NCBI GenBank assembly: GCA_045576895.1
Contig: JAZNHI010000181.1
Span: forward strand, 1 to 8,342
DNA: 8,342 nt
Direction of reading: 5' to 3'
From: UBA3792 sp045576895
GTDB lineage: Bacteria; Bacillota; Clostridia; Christensenellales; CAG-138
Positions 1 through 7,387 of this stretch are shown in pieces; the stretch's first letter is position 1; the number at the start of each line of letters is the position of its first letter. The notes beneath the pieces are model-generated. The model did not search any database and was not told where the DNA came from. It saw nothing but the letters and a program-made list of their open reading frames with translations. The translations under genes were made by a program, and so were the position numbers.

Positions 1-656
1 CTTGTCCACCCTCGATCATCGCGAATTGTCCACAAAAGATGATCGTGGAAAAGGGAAAAGAAAACTGCTTTGATGCGGTGAAAAACAGCGACGCAGAACA
101 GCGGTACAAGACGCCATGTTTCGCCGTGTCAGCCAAGGGAATGAAGACGCATCTATCTTCCATCTCCCTCTCTGATTCCTTTCCGCATGATATGGCAAAA
201 AGTCCGGTAACTTCGGGCATTTTTTGTGTTTTGGAGATCAGAAAAGAGGATGGATCTCCATGCGAAAAAAGCCGCATGAAATAAGAAGAAAACACGGAAA
301 AGAGATCGGAAAACACAAACCGATCGGTACCGCAAAAGGACGATACGGCATGGGATGTGACGCAGGAAAAGTGATCAAAATCCACGATCAAGATCATTGG
401 ACAAAACAGGATCATGGACTGTGGACTTTGACATTTGCATCATCGTCCGCATCCTTTTTTGTAAAAAGACGGTTCCGGCGGTGGGATCATATACGCGCTT
501 GCGGGGCGGCGCGGACGGGATAAAAGGCGCGGATTTGCCGCAGGGAACGGACAAGCGCCCGCGTTCCGGTTCGCATACATGCACGGCGGCACGGAACGGC
601 GCAGGTCCGCCGAAAACAGGAAAAAACTGTTACAAAGATTCCGCAAGAACTTTACT
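1..656. other. Gene-free left flank
   Basis: No convincing gene is seen on either strand. The open frames here are short, lack Shine-Dalgarno sites in front of their starts and give low-complexity or arginine-rich translations without family resemblance. The stretch up to about 460 is less GC-rich than the rest and carries several A-rich runs; from about 470 it becomes GC-rich. It contains DnaA-box-like words at 2-35, four GATCA words at 373-414, and small inverted repeats (ATGGA/TCCAT at 250-261, CATGCG/CGCATG at 259-278). A perfect TTGACA at 428-433 has no -10 box at the right distance. It could be an intergenic regulatory or origin-flanking region, or the remains of lost genes. Confidence 0.6.
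2..35 (+). other. Two DnaA-box-like words
   Basis: TTGTCCACC (2-10) and TTGTCCACA (27-35) lie 25 bp apart in the same orientation. The second differs at one base from the E. coli consensus TTATCCACA and equals the form preferred in GC-rich actinobacteria. It sits in the 17-nt interior of an inverted repeat, CGATCATC (13-20) with GATGATCG (38-45). Weaker reverse-strand relatives lie around 396-404 (ATTGGACAA) and 420-428 (TGTGGACTT). The words are seen directly; DnaA binding is inference. Two short words can occur by chance, and no dnaA, dnaN or rpmH gene is visible in the window. Confidence 0.3.
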
Positions 657-684
657 TTGCTTTTTGCGGGAGTCGTGGTATACT
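657..684 (+). promoter_or_regulatory. Sigma-A-type promoter of the transglutaminase gene
   Basis: The -10 box TATACT (679-684) is preceded by TGG, an extended -10 element. The best -35 is TTGCTT (657-662) with a 16-bp spacer, a weak match to TTGACA. Transcription would begin near 691, giving a leader of about 110 nt before the start at 804. Confidence 0.55.
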
Positions 685-803
685 GTCTAAAACACCTGCT
701 GCGCAAAAACCGCGCGGCGGGGGAGAACAGAAAGCAGGGAAAGGCGGCAAAGAGCCGCGTCGGCACGTATCGGCGGCGGGCGCTTTGCAGAGGGGATATG
801 GGT

Positions 804-2888
804 ATGAAGCGCGTCAGGACGGAAGAGGAGCAGCCGCCGCGGGAATATTCGTTCTCGTACCGCATTGCGACGGTCTTGTTCCCGCTTGCGGCGCTGCTGC
901 TTGCGGCGGTCTTTGTCCTGTGCGGCATTGCATACGGCAGAGTGCGTCCGTACGTCACGATCGAGCTCGGCGAGCAGTCGCCGCGGGCTTCGACGTTTGC
1001 CGCGGGCGACGCGAACGCCGCTTATCGGACGCAGCCGGAAGCATACTATAAAACGCCGGGCAGCTATCGCCTGTGGATGCAAACCGGCGCGATGACGGTG
1101 CCGGTGCTGCTGCGCGTGGTCGACACGAACGCGCCGACTGCGGAAGCGCAGGAGCTGACGATCCCGCTCGGAACGACGGTCACGCCGGAAAAGCTCGTCA
1201 GAAAGATCCGCGACGAAAGCATCGTCAAGGTCACGTTTGCGGAGCCGGTCGGGTTTGACCGGATCGGCGATTTCAATGTGGAGATCGTTCTGGAGGATCT
1301 TTCCGGCAACCGGAGCACGGTCGGGTCCGTGCTGCATATCCGCGCGGTCAGGGACGAGCTTCTGCTCGAGGCGGGTTCGCCGGCGCCCGGTGCGGACGCG
1401 TTTCTGCTCGAGGGGGTCACGGCGGTGCCGCAGTCCCTGCCGACGGCGGACATGATGCATCACGTCGGCGTATACCCCATGCAGTTTTTGATCCAAAACG
1501 GGCAGACGGCGGAATCGCAGCTCATCGTTGCGGACACCGAGCCGCCGACGGGGGAGCGCACGTCGCTCTGGCTGCGCCCGGACGATCCGCTCACGCCGGA
1601 CATGCTCGTGCTGAACCCGCAGGACGAAACGGATATCACGTTTTCCTATGAGATCGGGCCGGACGATTCGCACATGCAGGTGCAGAGGATCACGGTCCGC
1701 ATGACCGACGAGGGCGGGAACACGACGGACGTGGAGAGCGAGCTCGTCGTGTCGCGCATCGAACCGATTGCGGTCGAGGCGTCGGACACGCCTTTGACTG
1801 CGGAGATGCTTTCCCACGGCGAGGAGGTCGTTCTGGAGGAGCCGTTCGTCGCAAATGAGGTCGGTATCTATTCGGTGCCGCTGCAGGTGGACGGCGCGGA
1901 AGATTTCGTGCTGATCACGGTCAGGGACACGACGCCGCCGACGGTGGAAAAGGACGCGGACGTGACGCTGTATACGATGCATCCCGTCGAAGCGGACGCG
2001 GTCTTTTCCGCGCAGGATTATTCGCCGGTGACGCTGACGTGGGTCACGGAGCCGGATTGGACAAAGCCCGGCGAGCAGCAGGTCCGTGTGCGCGCGGAGG
2101 ACGCTTCGGGCAACGCGGTCGAGATCGACGACACGGTCGTGCTCGCGGAAGATACCAAGCCGCCGGAGCTGTACGGCGTGATGAACCGCACCGCGTATGT
2201 GGGCGAGCCGATCGCGTACCTTGCCGAGGTCTATGCCGAGGACGCCGTGGACGGGCTCGTTCAGGTCACCGTGGACTCCGAGGTCAAAATGGAGCGGGCG
2301 GGGACGTATAAGGTCACCTTCACGGCGGTGGACATCTCCGGCAACCGCGCGACCGCGACCTGCAAGTATAAGCTCGTCAAGCCGTCCGTGTCCGAGGAGG
2401 AGGTCAGGGAGCTTGCGCAGAACGTGCTCAGAGAGATCATCACAAAAGACATGGTCACCGCGGAAAAGCTGAAGGCGGTGTTCGATTACACGCGCGGACA
2501 CGTCCGCTACGTCGGAAACTCGGACAAGTCGGACTGGCGCAAGGAAGCCGTGCGCGGGTTCAAGACGGGCAAGGGCGACTGCTTCACGTTTTACTCCGTC
2601 ACGCGCGCGCTGCTGGACGAGCTCGGCGTCGAGTACATGAGCGTACAGCGGCAGGGCGGCAGAACGCGGCACTACTGGACGATCGTGAATATCGGAACGG
2701 GCTGGTACCATTTCGATACGACCTTCACTTCAAGCCACCGGGCGAAATGCTTCATGTGGACGAACGAGCAGTGCAAGGTCAAGCCGTATTTCTGGCGCTA
2801 CGACCACTCGAAATATCCGGATATCGCGACGACAAAATTCGATTACGACGAGGTCGTCCGGCTGGAAAAGGAAGGCAAGCTGCCGTAA
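804..2888 (+). CDS. Membrane-anchored Ig-like repeat protein with C-terminal transglutaminase-like domain
   Basis: This 694-residue protein has a short charged N-terminus, one hydrophobic helix (about residues 21-45) and no signal-cleavage motif, so it is probably anchored with its bulk outside the cell. Ig-like domains of the DTxPP type follow: DTNAP at 107, DTEPP at 244, DTTPP at 375 and DTKPP at 450, with SGN or GGN strands ahead of the junctions. After a helical linker (from about 526), residues 545-660 form a transglutaminase-like core with Cys593 (GDCFTF), His623 (RHYW) and Asp638 (HFDTT). The family includes transamidases and cysteine peptidases; the substrate cannot be read here. The start at 804 is chosen because AGGGG (791-795) stands 8 nt before it; ATG 798 is too close, and the frame is open back to 579. 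It converges on the LRR gene. Confidence 0.88.
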   Translation: MKRVRTEEEQPPREYSFSYRIATVLFPLAALLLAAVFVLCGIAYGRVRPYVTIELGEQSPRASTFAAGDANAAYRTQPEAYYKTPGSYRLWMQTGAMTVPVLLRVVDTNAPTAEAQELTIPLGTTVTPEKLVRKIRDESIVKVTFAEPVGFDRIGDFNVEIVLEDLSGNRSTVGSVLHIRAVRDELLLEAGSPAPGADAFLLEGVTAVPQSLPTADMMHHVGVYPMQFLIQNGQTAESQLIVADTEPPTGERTSLWLRPDDPLTPDMLVLNPQDETDITFSYEIGPDDSHMQVQRITVRMTDEGGNTTDVESELVVSRIEPIAVEASDTPLTAEMLSHGEEVVLEEPFVANEVGIYSVPLQVDGAEDFVLITVRDTTPPTVEKDADVTLYTMHPVEADAVFSAQDYSPVTLTWVTEPDWTKPGEQQVRVRAEDASGNAVEIDDTVVLAEDTKPPELYGVMNRTAYVGEPIAYLAEVYAEDAVDGLVQVTVDSEVKMERAGTYKVTFTAVDISGNRATATCKYKLVKPSVSEEEVRELAQNVLREIITKDMVTAEKLKAVFDYTRGHVRYVGNSDKSDWRKEAVRGFKTGKGDCFTFYSVTRALLDELGVEYMSVQRQGGRTRHYWTIVNIGTGWYHFDTTFTSSHRAKCFMWTNEQCKVKPYFWRYDHSKYPDIATTKFDYDEVVRLEKEGKLP

Positions 2889-2901
2889 GAACAAACAGAA
2901 T

Positions 2902-2933
2902 CGGCGCACACCCATTCGGGCGTGCGCCGTTTG
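2902..2933. terminator. Probable bidirectional intrinsic terminator
   Basis: A perfect 8-bp stem, CGGCGCAC (2902-2909) with GTGCGCCG (2922-2929), is followed by TTTGT on the + strand. After one mismatch the stem can continue with CCC/GGG around an ATTC loop. On the minus strand the same hairpin is followed by the T-rich ATTCTGTTTGTT. It lies 13 nt after the transglutaminase stop and 31 nt beyond the LRR stop, between convergent genes, so one structure probably serves both. The T-tracts are short, which lowers confidence. Confidence 0.6.
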
Positions 2934-2963
2934 TCGTCTCTGCGGAACGGGGGATCCTCTGCG

Positions 2964-5384
2964 TTACCGCACCCTGCAGGATTTGACGTTCGACCACTCG
3001 CCGAAGTACGTCATGCCGTTGAACTCGTGATAGGAGCGGATCGTGACGTAGTACGTCGTGCCTCTCGTCAGACCGGTGATGATCTTTTCCGCCGTGCTCC
3101 AGTCCGTGATCTTGATCGCTTTCACGTTCTTCGTAAAGTTCGCGTCCGTCGCGTACTTGATCTGATAGCCGGTGAAGTTTCTGGACGGCGTCCACTTGAC
3201 CGTCATCTGTCTGCTGCCCGCCGTGACGCTGTTCAGCACACGCGTGGTGATGCGCACGGTCGTCTTCAGCGGACCGACCTCGCCGAGGTTGAAGTTGTCG
3301 CCGACGTTGCCGCCGATCGTGGCGCCGGTCACGGGATCGACCCTGCGCGCAAAGTACGCCTTGACGCCGTACTGGTAGCGCGTACCGGCGTAGACCTTAT
3401 GGCTGTCGTCCGCGCCGTCGATATAAGTCGTTCCCGTCGTGTTGTTCCAGCGTTCGAACGTTGTCCAGCCGTCGGTCGTGCTGCTCCACGCCCTGCGATA
3501 GATGACGTAGCCTGCCGCGCCTTCGACCGGGCTCCAGGTCAGCTTGATGCCGTTGCTGACGTTCTCGACCGTGGTGGTCGTCGTCGGCGGCAGATAGATC
3601 TTGAAGAATCCGCGGCAGGTCCCCTCATAATCGCCCTTGAACGTCACGATCACATAGCCCGTGCCCGCGTCTGTGTTCTCTCTGTATTCGTAATCATAGT
3701 TTGCCGGATCGACGACGGAGCCGTCCGCGCTGTTCTTTACCGTGAACCGCGGCGTCTGCGCGCTGCCGTTACAGATCACATACGGCGTTGTGCCTTTGAA
3801 CTTGACGTCCTCCGGGTTCCATTCGACCGTGCCTTCGATGGCTTCGATTAGGTAATGCCATTCCGCATTCAAGAGGTCATCGTTGCCGTAGCTGATTACT
3901 AGCCTATTCTCTCGATCTGTAATTGTTCCAATATAGTAAACATCCGCAATCCCCGTGCAGTTGTAAAAGGCATAAGGATCAATGCTTTCTACCCTATTCG
4001 GGATCGTAATTGCCGTCAATGCCGTACAGCCGTAAAATGTATTTCGGCGGATTCTTGTCACACTGCCCGGGATTGAAATATCCGTCAATCCCGTGCAGGA
4101 TTCAAACGCGTTTTCATAGATGTTTATCACTCCATTGCCAATCATGACCGATTCGAGTCCCGTGCAGTAGGAAAACGCACCTTGCCCAATGCTCCTTACA
4201 TTGCCCGGGATCGTTATATCTATCAATCCTGTGCAGCCAGAGAAGGCGCTGCTGCCGAGGATTGCCACACTGTCCGGGATTGTGATCGAGATCAATCCCG
4301 TGCAATCGCAAAACGCGCTATTACCGATGCTTGTCATCCTGTCAGGAAAATCTAACGCAGTGATTATAGATCGAACGAAATACCACGGCGAATGATCCCA
4401 GTCAAAGTCATACATGTCTCCTCTGCCCGTAATCGTAAGCGTGCCGGTATCCTCATCAAACGACCAGTAAAGATTGTCGCCGCACCGACCGGAGGCTTGT
4501 CTGCAATGCCATATCGCATTCATGAGCGTTTCATTTCCTTTTTCAACTGAAATGCTCTCTCTTTGCTCTGCGGTGCCTTCGTAGTAAACGTCGGAAAGTG
4601 CGTTGCAGTCAAGAAACGCTTTCCTTTTTATTGTTGTTACGCTTTCCGGAATCGTAATTGATATCAGCTTCGGACAACCCTCGAATGATTCTATTCCTAT
4701 GGCCTCTACGCCGTCAGCTAGCGTAACGATTTCCAGTCCGGTATTAAAAAATGCTAATGAGCTAATCAATTTCACGTTACCGGGAACGAAAATCTCCGTA
4801 AGGCTTTCGCAATCTGCAAATACACCTACGTCTATATAGGTAATACCTGTTGGAATGGTTATGTTCTGAATGCCGGAACATCCGTAAAACGCTTCATACC
4901 CGAGCTTTGTAACGCTGTCCGGAATGGAAACCGCCGTAAGCGATGTACAGCCTTTGAACGCGCTGTCCCCAATGCTCTCGAGCCCCGCGGGGAATTCGAT
5001 TTTCATAAGACTTGTACATTGATAAAATGCAAAACCGTTGATGTCTGTCAATCCGGCGGGCAAATCGATCATCGAAAGACGAGTACAGCCGTAAAACGCA
5101 TTATATCCAATGCTTGTCAATTCTTCTGGCAGAACGATCGTGCTGATATTTGCCCTATAGCTGTACCAAGGTACATCTGAGTACCAATAATCGTTTTTCA
5201 TTGCCCCGCTGCCGGTGATGGTCAGCGTGCTGGTACTTTCGTCGAACTCCCAGTAGAGATCGTCTCCGCACTGACCGGATGTTTCGTCCTCCGCGACTGC
5301 GGCATGCAGCGTGACAGGCAGCAATACCACAGCCGTCAACACGAGCATGACGCAAAGGATCACGATCCAATACCGTTTTTTCAT
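2964..5384 (-). CDS. Secreted BspA-like leucine-rich-repeat protein with fibronectin III domains
   Basis: This 806-residue protein has a signal peptide (MKKRYW plus a hydrophobic core, probable cleavage after AAVA at residue 31). Two similar modules follow (39-294 and 301-511). Each has a CGDxLYW...TLTITG cap, then 23-residue LRR_5/BspA-type repeats (8, then 6) with the pattern LTxIxIPxxVTxIGxxAFxGCT, then a DVYYxGT...NAxWH tail. Residues 520-598 resemble an MBG-like Ig fold. Two fibronectin III domains follow (about 600-703 and 705-806). No LPXTG, SLH or other wall anchor is seen, so it may be released or held non-covalently. BspA-like proteins often bind host matrix or other cells; that role is inferred here. 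The start at 5384 is favoured by GGGGGAGG 6 nt upstream; an in-frame ATG at 5408 lacks such a site. The LRR part is clearly lower in GC than the stalk. Confidence 0.9.
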   Translation of the reverse strand: MKKRYWIVILCVMLVLTAVVLLPVTLHAAVAEDETSGQCGDDLYWEFDESTSTLTITGSGAMKNDYWYSDVPWYSYRANISTIVLPEELTSIGYNAFYGCTRLSMIDLPAGLTDINGFAFYQCTSLMKIEFPAGLESIGDSAFKGCTSLTAVSIPDSVTKLGYEAFYGCSGIQNITIPTGITYIDVGVFADCESLTEIFVPGNVKLISSLAFFNTGLEIVTLADGVEAIGIESFEGCPKLISITIPESVTTIKRKAFLDCNALSDVYYEGTAEQRESISVEKGNETLMNAIWHCRQASGRCGDNLYWSFDEDTGTLTITGRGDMYDFDWDHSPWYFVRSIITALDFPDRMTSIGNSAFCDCTGLISITIPDSVAILGSSAFSGCTGLIDITIPGNVRSIGQGAFSYCTGLESVMIGNGVINIYENAFESCTGLTDISIPGSVTRIRRNTFYGCTALTAITIPNRVESIDPYAFYNCTGIADVYYIGTITDRENRLVISYGNDDLLNAEWHYLIEAIEGTVEWNPEDVKFKGTTPYVICNGSAQTPRFTVKNSADGSVVDPANYDYEYRENTDAGTGYVIVTFKGDYEGTCRGFFKIYLPPTTTTTVENVSNGIKLTWSPVEGAAGYVIYRRAWSSTTDGWTTFERWNNTTGTTYIDGADDSHKVYAGTRYQYGVKAYFARRVDPVTGATIGGNVGDNFNLGEVGPLKTTVRITTRVLNSVTAGSRQMTVKWTPSRNFTGYQIKYATDANFTKNVKAIKITDWSTAEKIITGLTRGTTYYVTIRSYHEFNGMTYFGEWSNVKSCRVR
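3852..4484 (-). repeat. LRR module 2 of an internal duplication
   Basis: Residues 301-511: CGDNLYW cap with TLTITGRGDM and PWY, six LRRs (mostly ending GCTG or SCTG), and the DVYYIGT...NAEWHY tail. The module end at 3852 matches the place where base composition changes from AT-richer to strongly GC-rich. Confidence 0.8.
4503..5270 (-). repeat. LRR module 1 of an internal duplication
   Basis: Residues 39-294 of the LRR protein: a CGDDLYW cap with TLTITGSGAM and PWY, eight 23-residue LRRs, and the closing DVYYEGT...NAIWHC tail. The same order recurs in module 2, so cap, repeats and tail were copied as a unit. This copy has two more LRRs than the second. Confidence 0.8.
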
Positions 5385-5437
5385 ATTTTGCCTCCCCCAA
5401 ACACGCAAAACAAAATGTTTATAATTCTATAAATTAC

Positions 5438-5466
5438 AGTATAGCAGAAGCAAAACCGGGTTTCAA
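5438..5466 (-). promoter_or_regulatory. Sigma-A promoter of the LRR gene
   Basis: Read on the minus strand, -35 TTGAAA (5461-5466), a 17-bp spacer and -10 TATACT (5438-5443) preceded by TGC form an extended -10 promoter. Transcription would begin near 5431, leaving a leader of about 47 nt. The -35 is embedded in GTTGAAACC, a 9-mer also found at the -35 of the divergent apt promoter. Confidence 0.75.
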
Positions 5467-5526
5467 CACCGGATCATGGATTCCCGCCTGTTTTTGCGCC
5501 GAACGGGATGATTTCTGCCGCAGCAG

Positions 5527-5555
5527 TTGAAACCGCGCGCGTTTCATGCTATAAT
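5527..5555 (+). promoter_or_regulatory. Strong sigma-A promoter of apt
   Basis: The -35 TTGAAA (5527-5532), an exact 17-bp spacer and a consensus -10 TATAAT (5550-5555) preceded by TGC make this the best promoter in the window. Transcription should begin near 5562, about 33 nt before the apt start. It is divergent from the LRR promoter, with 60 bp between the two -35 boxes. Confidence 0.85.
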
Positions 5556-5594
5556 CACTTGTAATCTGTTCTTTTGAACTGCAAGGAGGAACCC

Positions 5595-6107
5595 ATGGAT
5601 CTGAAAGCTTTGGTACGCAACATCCCCGATTTCCCGAAACCGGGCATTCTGTTTCGCGACATCACGCCGCTGATCGGCGACGCGGACGGTTTTGAAGCGC
5701 TCGTCAACGAAATGGCGCAGCCGCTGTTTGAACAGGACGTCGACCTGATCGTCGGACCCGAGGCGCGCGGGTTCATCTTCGGCTCCGCGCTTGCGAGCAC
5801 GCTGCACGCGGGGTTCGTTCCGGCAAGAAAGCCGGGCAAGCTCCCGTTTGAAACGATCGGCTATGAATACGGTCTCGAATACGGCACGGACGAGCTGCAG
5901 ATCCATGTGGACGCGATCAAGCCCGGGCAGCGCGTTGCGATCGTCGACGACCTGCTGGCGACCGGCGGCACGGCGCTTGCGTGCGCAAAGCTTGTCGAAA
6001 AGGCGGGCGGCGTCGTGGTCGGCTGCGTGTTTGCGATCGAGCTTACCGATCTTCCGGGGCGCGAGACGCTTGCGGGGTATCCGGTCGAAACGATCCTCAA
6101 GTATTAA
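5595..6107 (+). CDS. apt: Adenine phosphoribosyltransferase
   Basis: A cytoplasmic purine-salvage enzyme that converts adenine and PRPP to AMP and pyrophosphate. The 170-residue length is typical of the family. The N-terminus (IPDFPKPGILFRDITPL, residues 10-26) is the hallmark of bacterial APRT. GPEARGF (54-60) and the ARKPGKLP loop (77-84) are conserved family segments. The PRPP-binding motif VAIVDDLLATGGT lies at 114-126, with Asp118 and Asp119 as the paired acidic residues. The start at 5595 is set by AAGGAGGA (5583-5590) just upstream; an in-frame ATG at 5574 has no such site. The gene has its own strong promoter and is followed by a GC-rich hairpin, so it may be largely monocistronic. 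Nothing is odd about the protein. Confidence 0.97.
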   Translation: MDLKALVRNIPDFPKPGILFRDITPLIGDADGFEALVNEMAQPLFEQDVDLIVGPEARGFIFGSALASTLHAGFVPARKPGKLPFETIGYEYGLEYGTDELQIHVDAIKPGQRVAIVDDLLATGGTALACAKLVEKAGGVVVGCVFAIELTDLPGRETLAGYPVETILKY

Positions 6108-6122
6108 GGAATGCGAATACCC

Positions 6123-6153
6123 GCGCCCCGAGCAGATCGGGGCGCTTGTCTTG
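6123..6153 (+). terminator. GC-rich hairpin after apt, possible terminator or attenuator
   Basis: A perfect 8-bp stem, GCGCCCCG (6123-6130) with CGGGGCGC (6138-6145), around the 7-nt loop AGCAGAT, is followed by TTGTCTTG. The stem is strong but the T-tract is interrupted, so termination may be partial. It ends only 11 nt before the Shine-Dalgarno of the next gene, and no separate promoter is obvious between, so read-through may supply the transporter. Confidence 0.5.
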
Positions 6154-6167
6154 AACGGAGGAACGGC

Positions 6168-7379
6168 ATGGAACAGCGGACGGGGCGGTCAAGGCGCGGC
6201 GAGGTGCTCGGCGCGGCGTTTCTGATGGCGGCGTCCGCGGTCGGACCGGGCTTCCTCATCCAGACGTCGCGGTTTTCCGCCGAGGGCGGGATGCCGTTCT
6301 TTTATGTGATCCTGTTCGTAACGCTCGCGGATATCGTGACGAAGGCGAATATCTGGTCGGTCGTCGGCGCGTCGGGGCTCTCCGGCGCAGGGATCGCCGA
6401 CCGCGTGCAAAAAGGGCTCGGCGCCGTGCTGACGGGCATGATCGCGATCGGCGGTCTGGCGTTCAACGTGGGCAACATCGGCGGCGTCGCGCTGGGACTG
6501 TCCGCGGCGACGGGGCTGCCGGAATGGGTCGGCGCGCTTGTCGGCGGGCTGGCTGCCGCGGGGATCTTCTGCTTTCACAACGCAAAGCGCATCGTCGACC
6601 GGCTCGCGGTCGTCCTGAGCGCGATCATCGTTGCGGCGGTGCTGGCGGTCTGCGTCCGGACACAGCCGCCGGTGCTCGAGACCGCAGCATGCCTTCCGCA
6701 GCTTCGGACGCTTCCCGGCATGTTTTTTCCGCTGATCACGCTGCTCGGCGGCGCGTGCGGCGGCTATATTCCGTTTTCCGGCGCGCACCGGCTGCTGGAG
6801 ACGGGAGAGCGGACGCCCGCTGCTTTCCGGCGCGCGGCGGTGCTCGGCGCGTCCGTATCGGGGCTCGTTCGGCTGCTGCTCTTTTTCTGCGTGTTCGGTG
6901 CGTGCTGCACGGGGCGCACCTTCCTTTCCGAACGCGCGGCGGCGATCGCCGGTGCCGACAACCCGGCGGCGCAGACCTTTTATCTCGCCGCAGGGGAATG
7001 GGGGAAGCGCCTGTTCGGCGTGCTGCTCCTGTGCGCGGGACTTGCCTGCACGGTCGGCGCGGCGTACACATCCGTGACGTTTCTCCGGACGCTGCATCCG
7101 TTCCTTGCGCGGCATGAGCGCGCGTGCATCCTCGGCATGATCGGCGTCTCCGCTTTGATCCTGCTGATCTTCGGCAGAGCCTCGACGTTCGCGGTCCTTG
7201 CAGGCACGGTCAACGGCTTCGTGCTGCCGCTGTCATTGACTTGTATTCTGCTTGCGTCCGGCATTCGGTCGATCGTCGGGGAGTACCGACACCCGCTGCC
7301 GCTCACGATCGCGGGCTGGATCGTCGCGGCGTTGTCCGCCGTGCTTGCCGTGCGTTCGCTGATCGCGCTGTTTGCTTGA
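6168..7379 (+). CDS. Atypical NRAMP-superfamily transporter
   Basis: A 403-residue integral membrane protein with about 11 hydrophobic helices, as in NRAMP/SLC11 proteins. TM1 carries the NRAMP-like SAVGPGFL (23-30), but the DPGN metal-ligand motif expected near residues 37-40 reads SAEG. The TM6 region reads GGYIPFSGAH (198-207), with IPF where MPH is expected. Fold and relationship are therefore recognisable but Mn/Fe transport should not be assumed. I recall this divergent NRAMP type in Firmicutes (YcsG-like), but cannot verify this. Substrate unknown. The start at 6168 has GGAGG (6157-6161) 6 nt upstream; the frame is open to ATG 6111, which would run through the apt hairpin. No clear terminator follows before the tRNA promoter at 7388. 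Confidence 0.75.
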   Translation: MEQRTGRSRRGEVLGAAFLMAASAVGPGFLIQTSRFSAEGGMPFFYVILFVTLADIVTKANIWSVVGASGLSGAGIADRVQKGLGAVLTGMIAIGGLAFNVGNIGGVALGLSAATGLPEWVGALVGGLAAAGIFCFHNAKRIVDRLAVVLSAIIVAAVLAVCVRTQPPVLETAACLPQLRTLPGMFFPLITLLGGACGGYIPFSGAHRLLETGERTPAAFRRAAVLGASVSGLVRLLLFFCVFGACCTGRTFLSERAAAIAGADNPAAQTFYLAAGEWGKRLFGVLLLCAGLACTVGAAYTSVTFLRTLHPFLARHERACILGMIGVSALILLIFGRASTFAVLAGTVNGFVLPLSLTCILLASGIRSIVGEYRHPLPLTIAGWIVAALSAVLAVRSLIALFA

Positions 7380-7387
7380 AAAAACCC

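Noticed and set aside
190..236. CCG/CGG stem before a T-run at about 194-226 as a terminator
   Set aside because: Only 3-4 base pairs, with intervening bases before the T-run; too weak.
428..460. Perfect TTGACA -35 box at 428-433
   Set aside because: No -10 box lies 16-18 bp downstream, and no gene follows at a suitable distance.
397..690. 97-residue open frame on the + strand
   Set aside because: No Shine-Dalgarno site, arginine-rich low-information translation, no family resemblance, and it runs through the promoter of the next gene.
687..2711. 674-residue open frame on the minus strand
   Set aside because: It is a shadow of the transglutaminase gene: very rich in Arg, Asp and His, no domain, and the + strand frame has clear families.
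2922..3851. 309-residue open frame on the + strand
   Set aside because: It is a GC-driven shadow of the FnIII part of the LRR gene, with Arg/Asp-rich translation and no ribosome site.
3852..5270. Regular spacing in the LRR gene considered as a CRISPR-like or DNA repeat array
   Set aside because: The period is 69 bp in frame with variable sequence and matches 23-residue LRR codons; it is a coding repeat.
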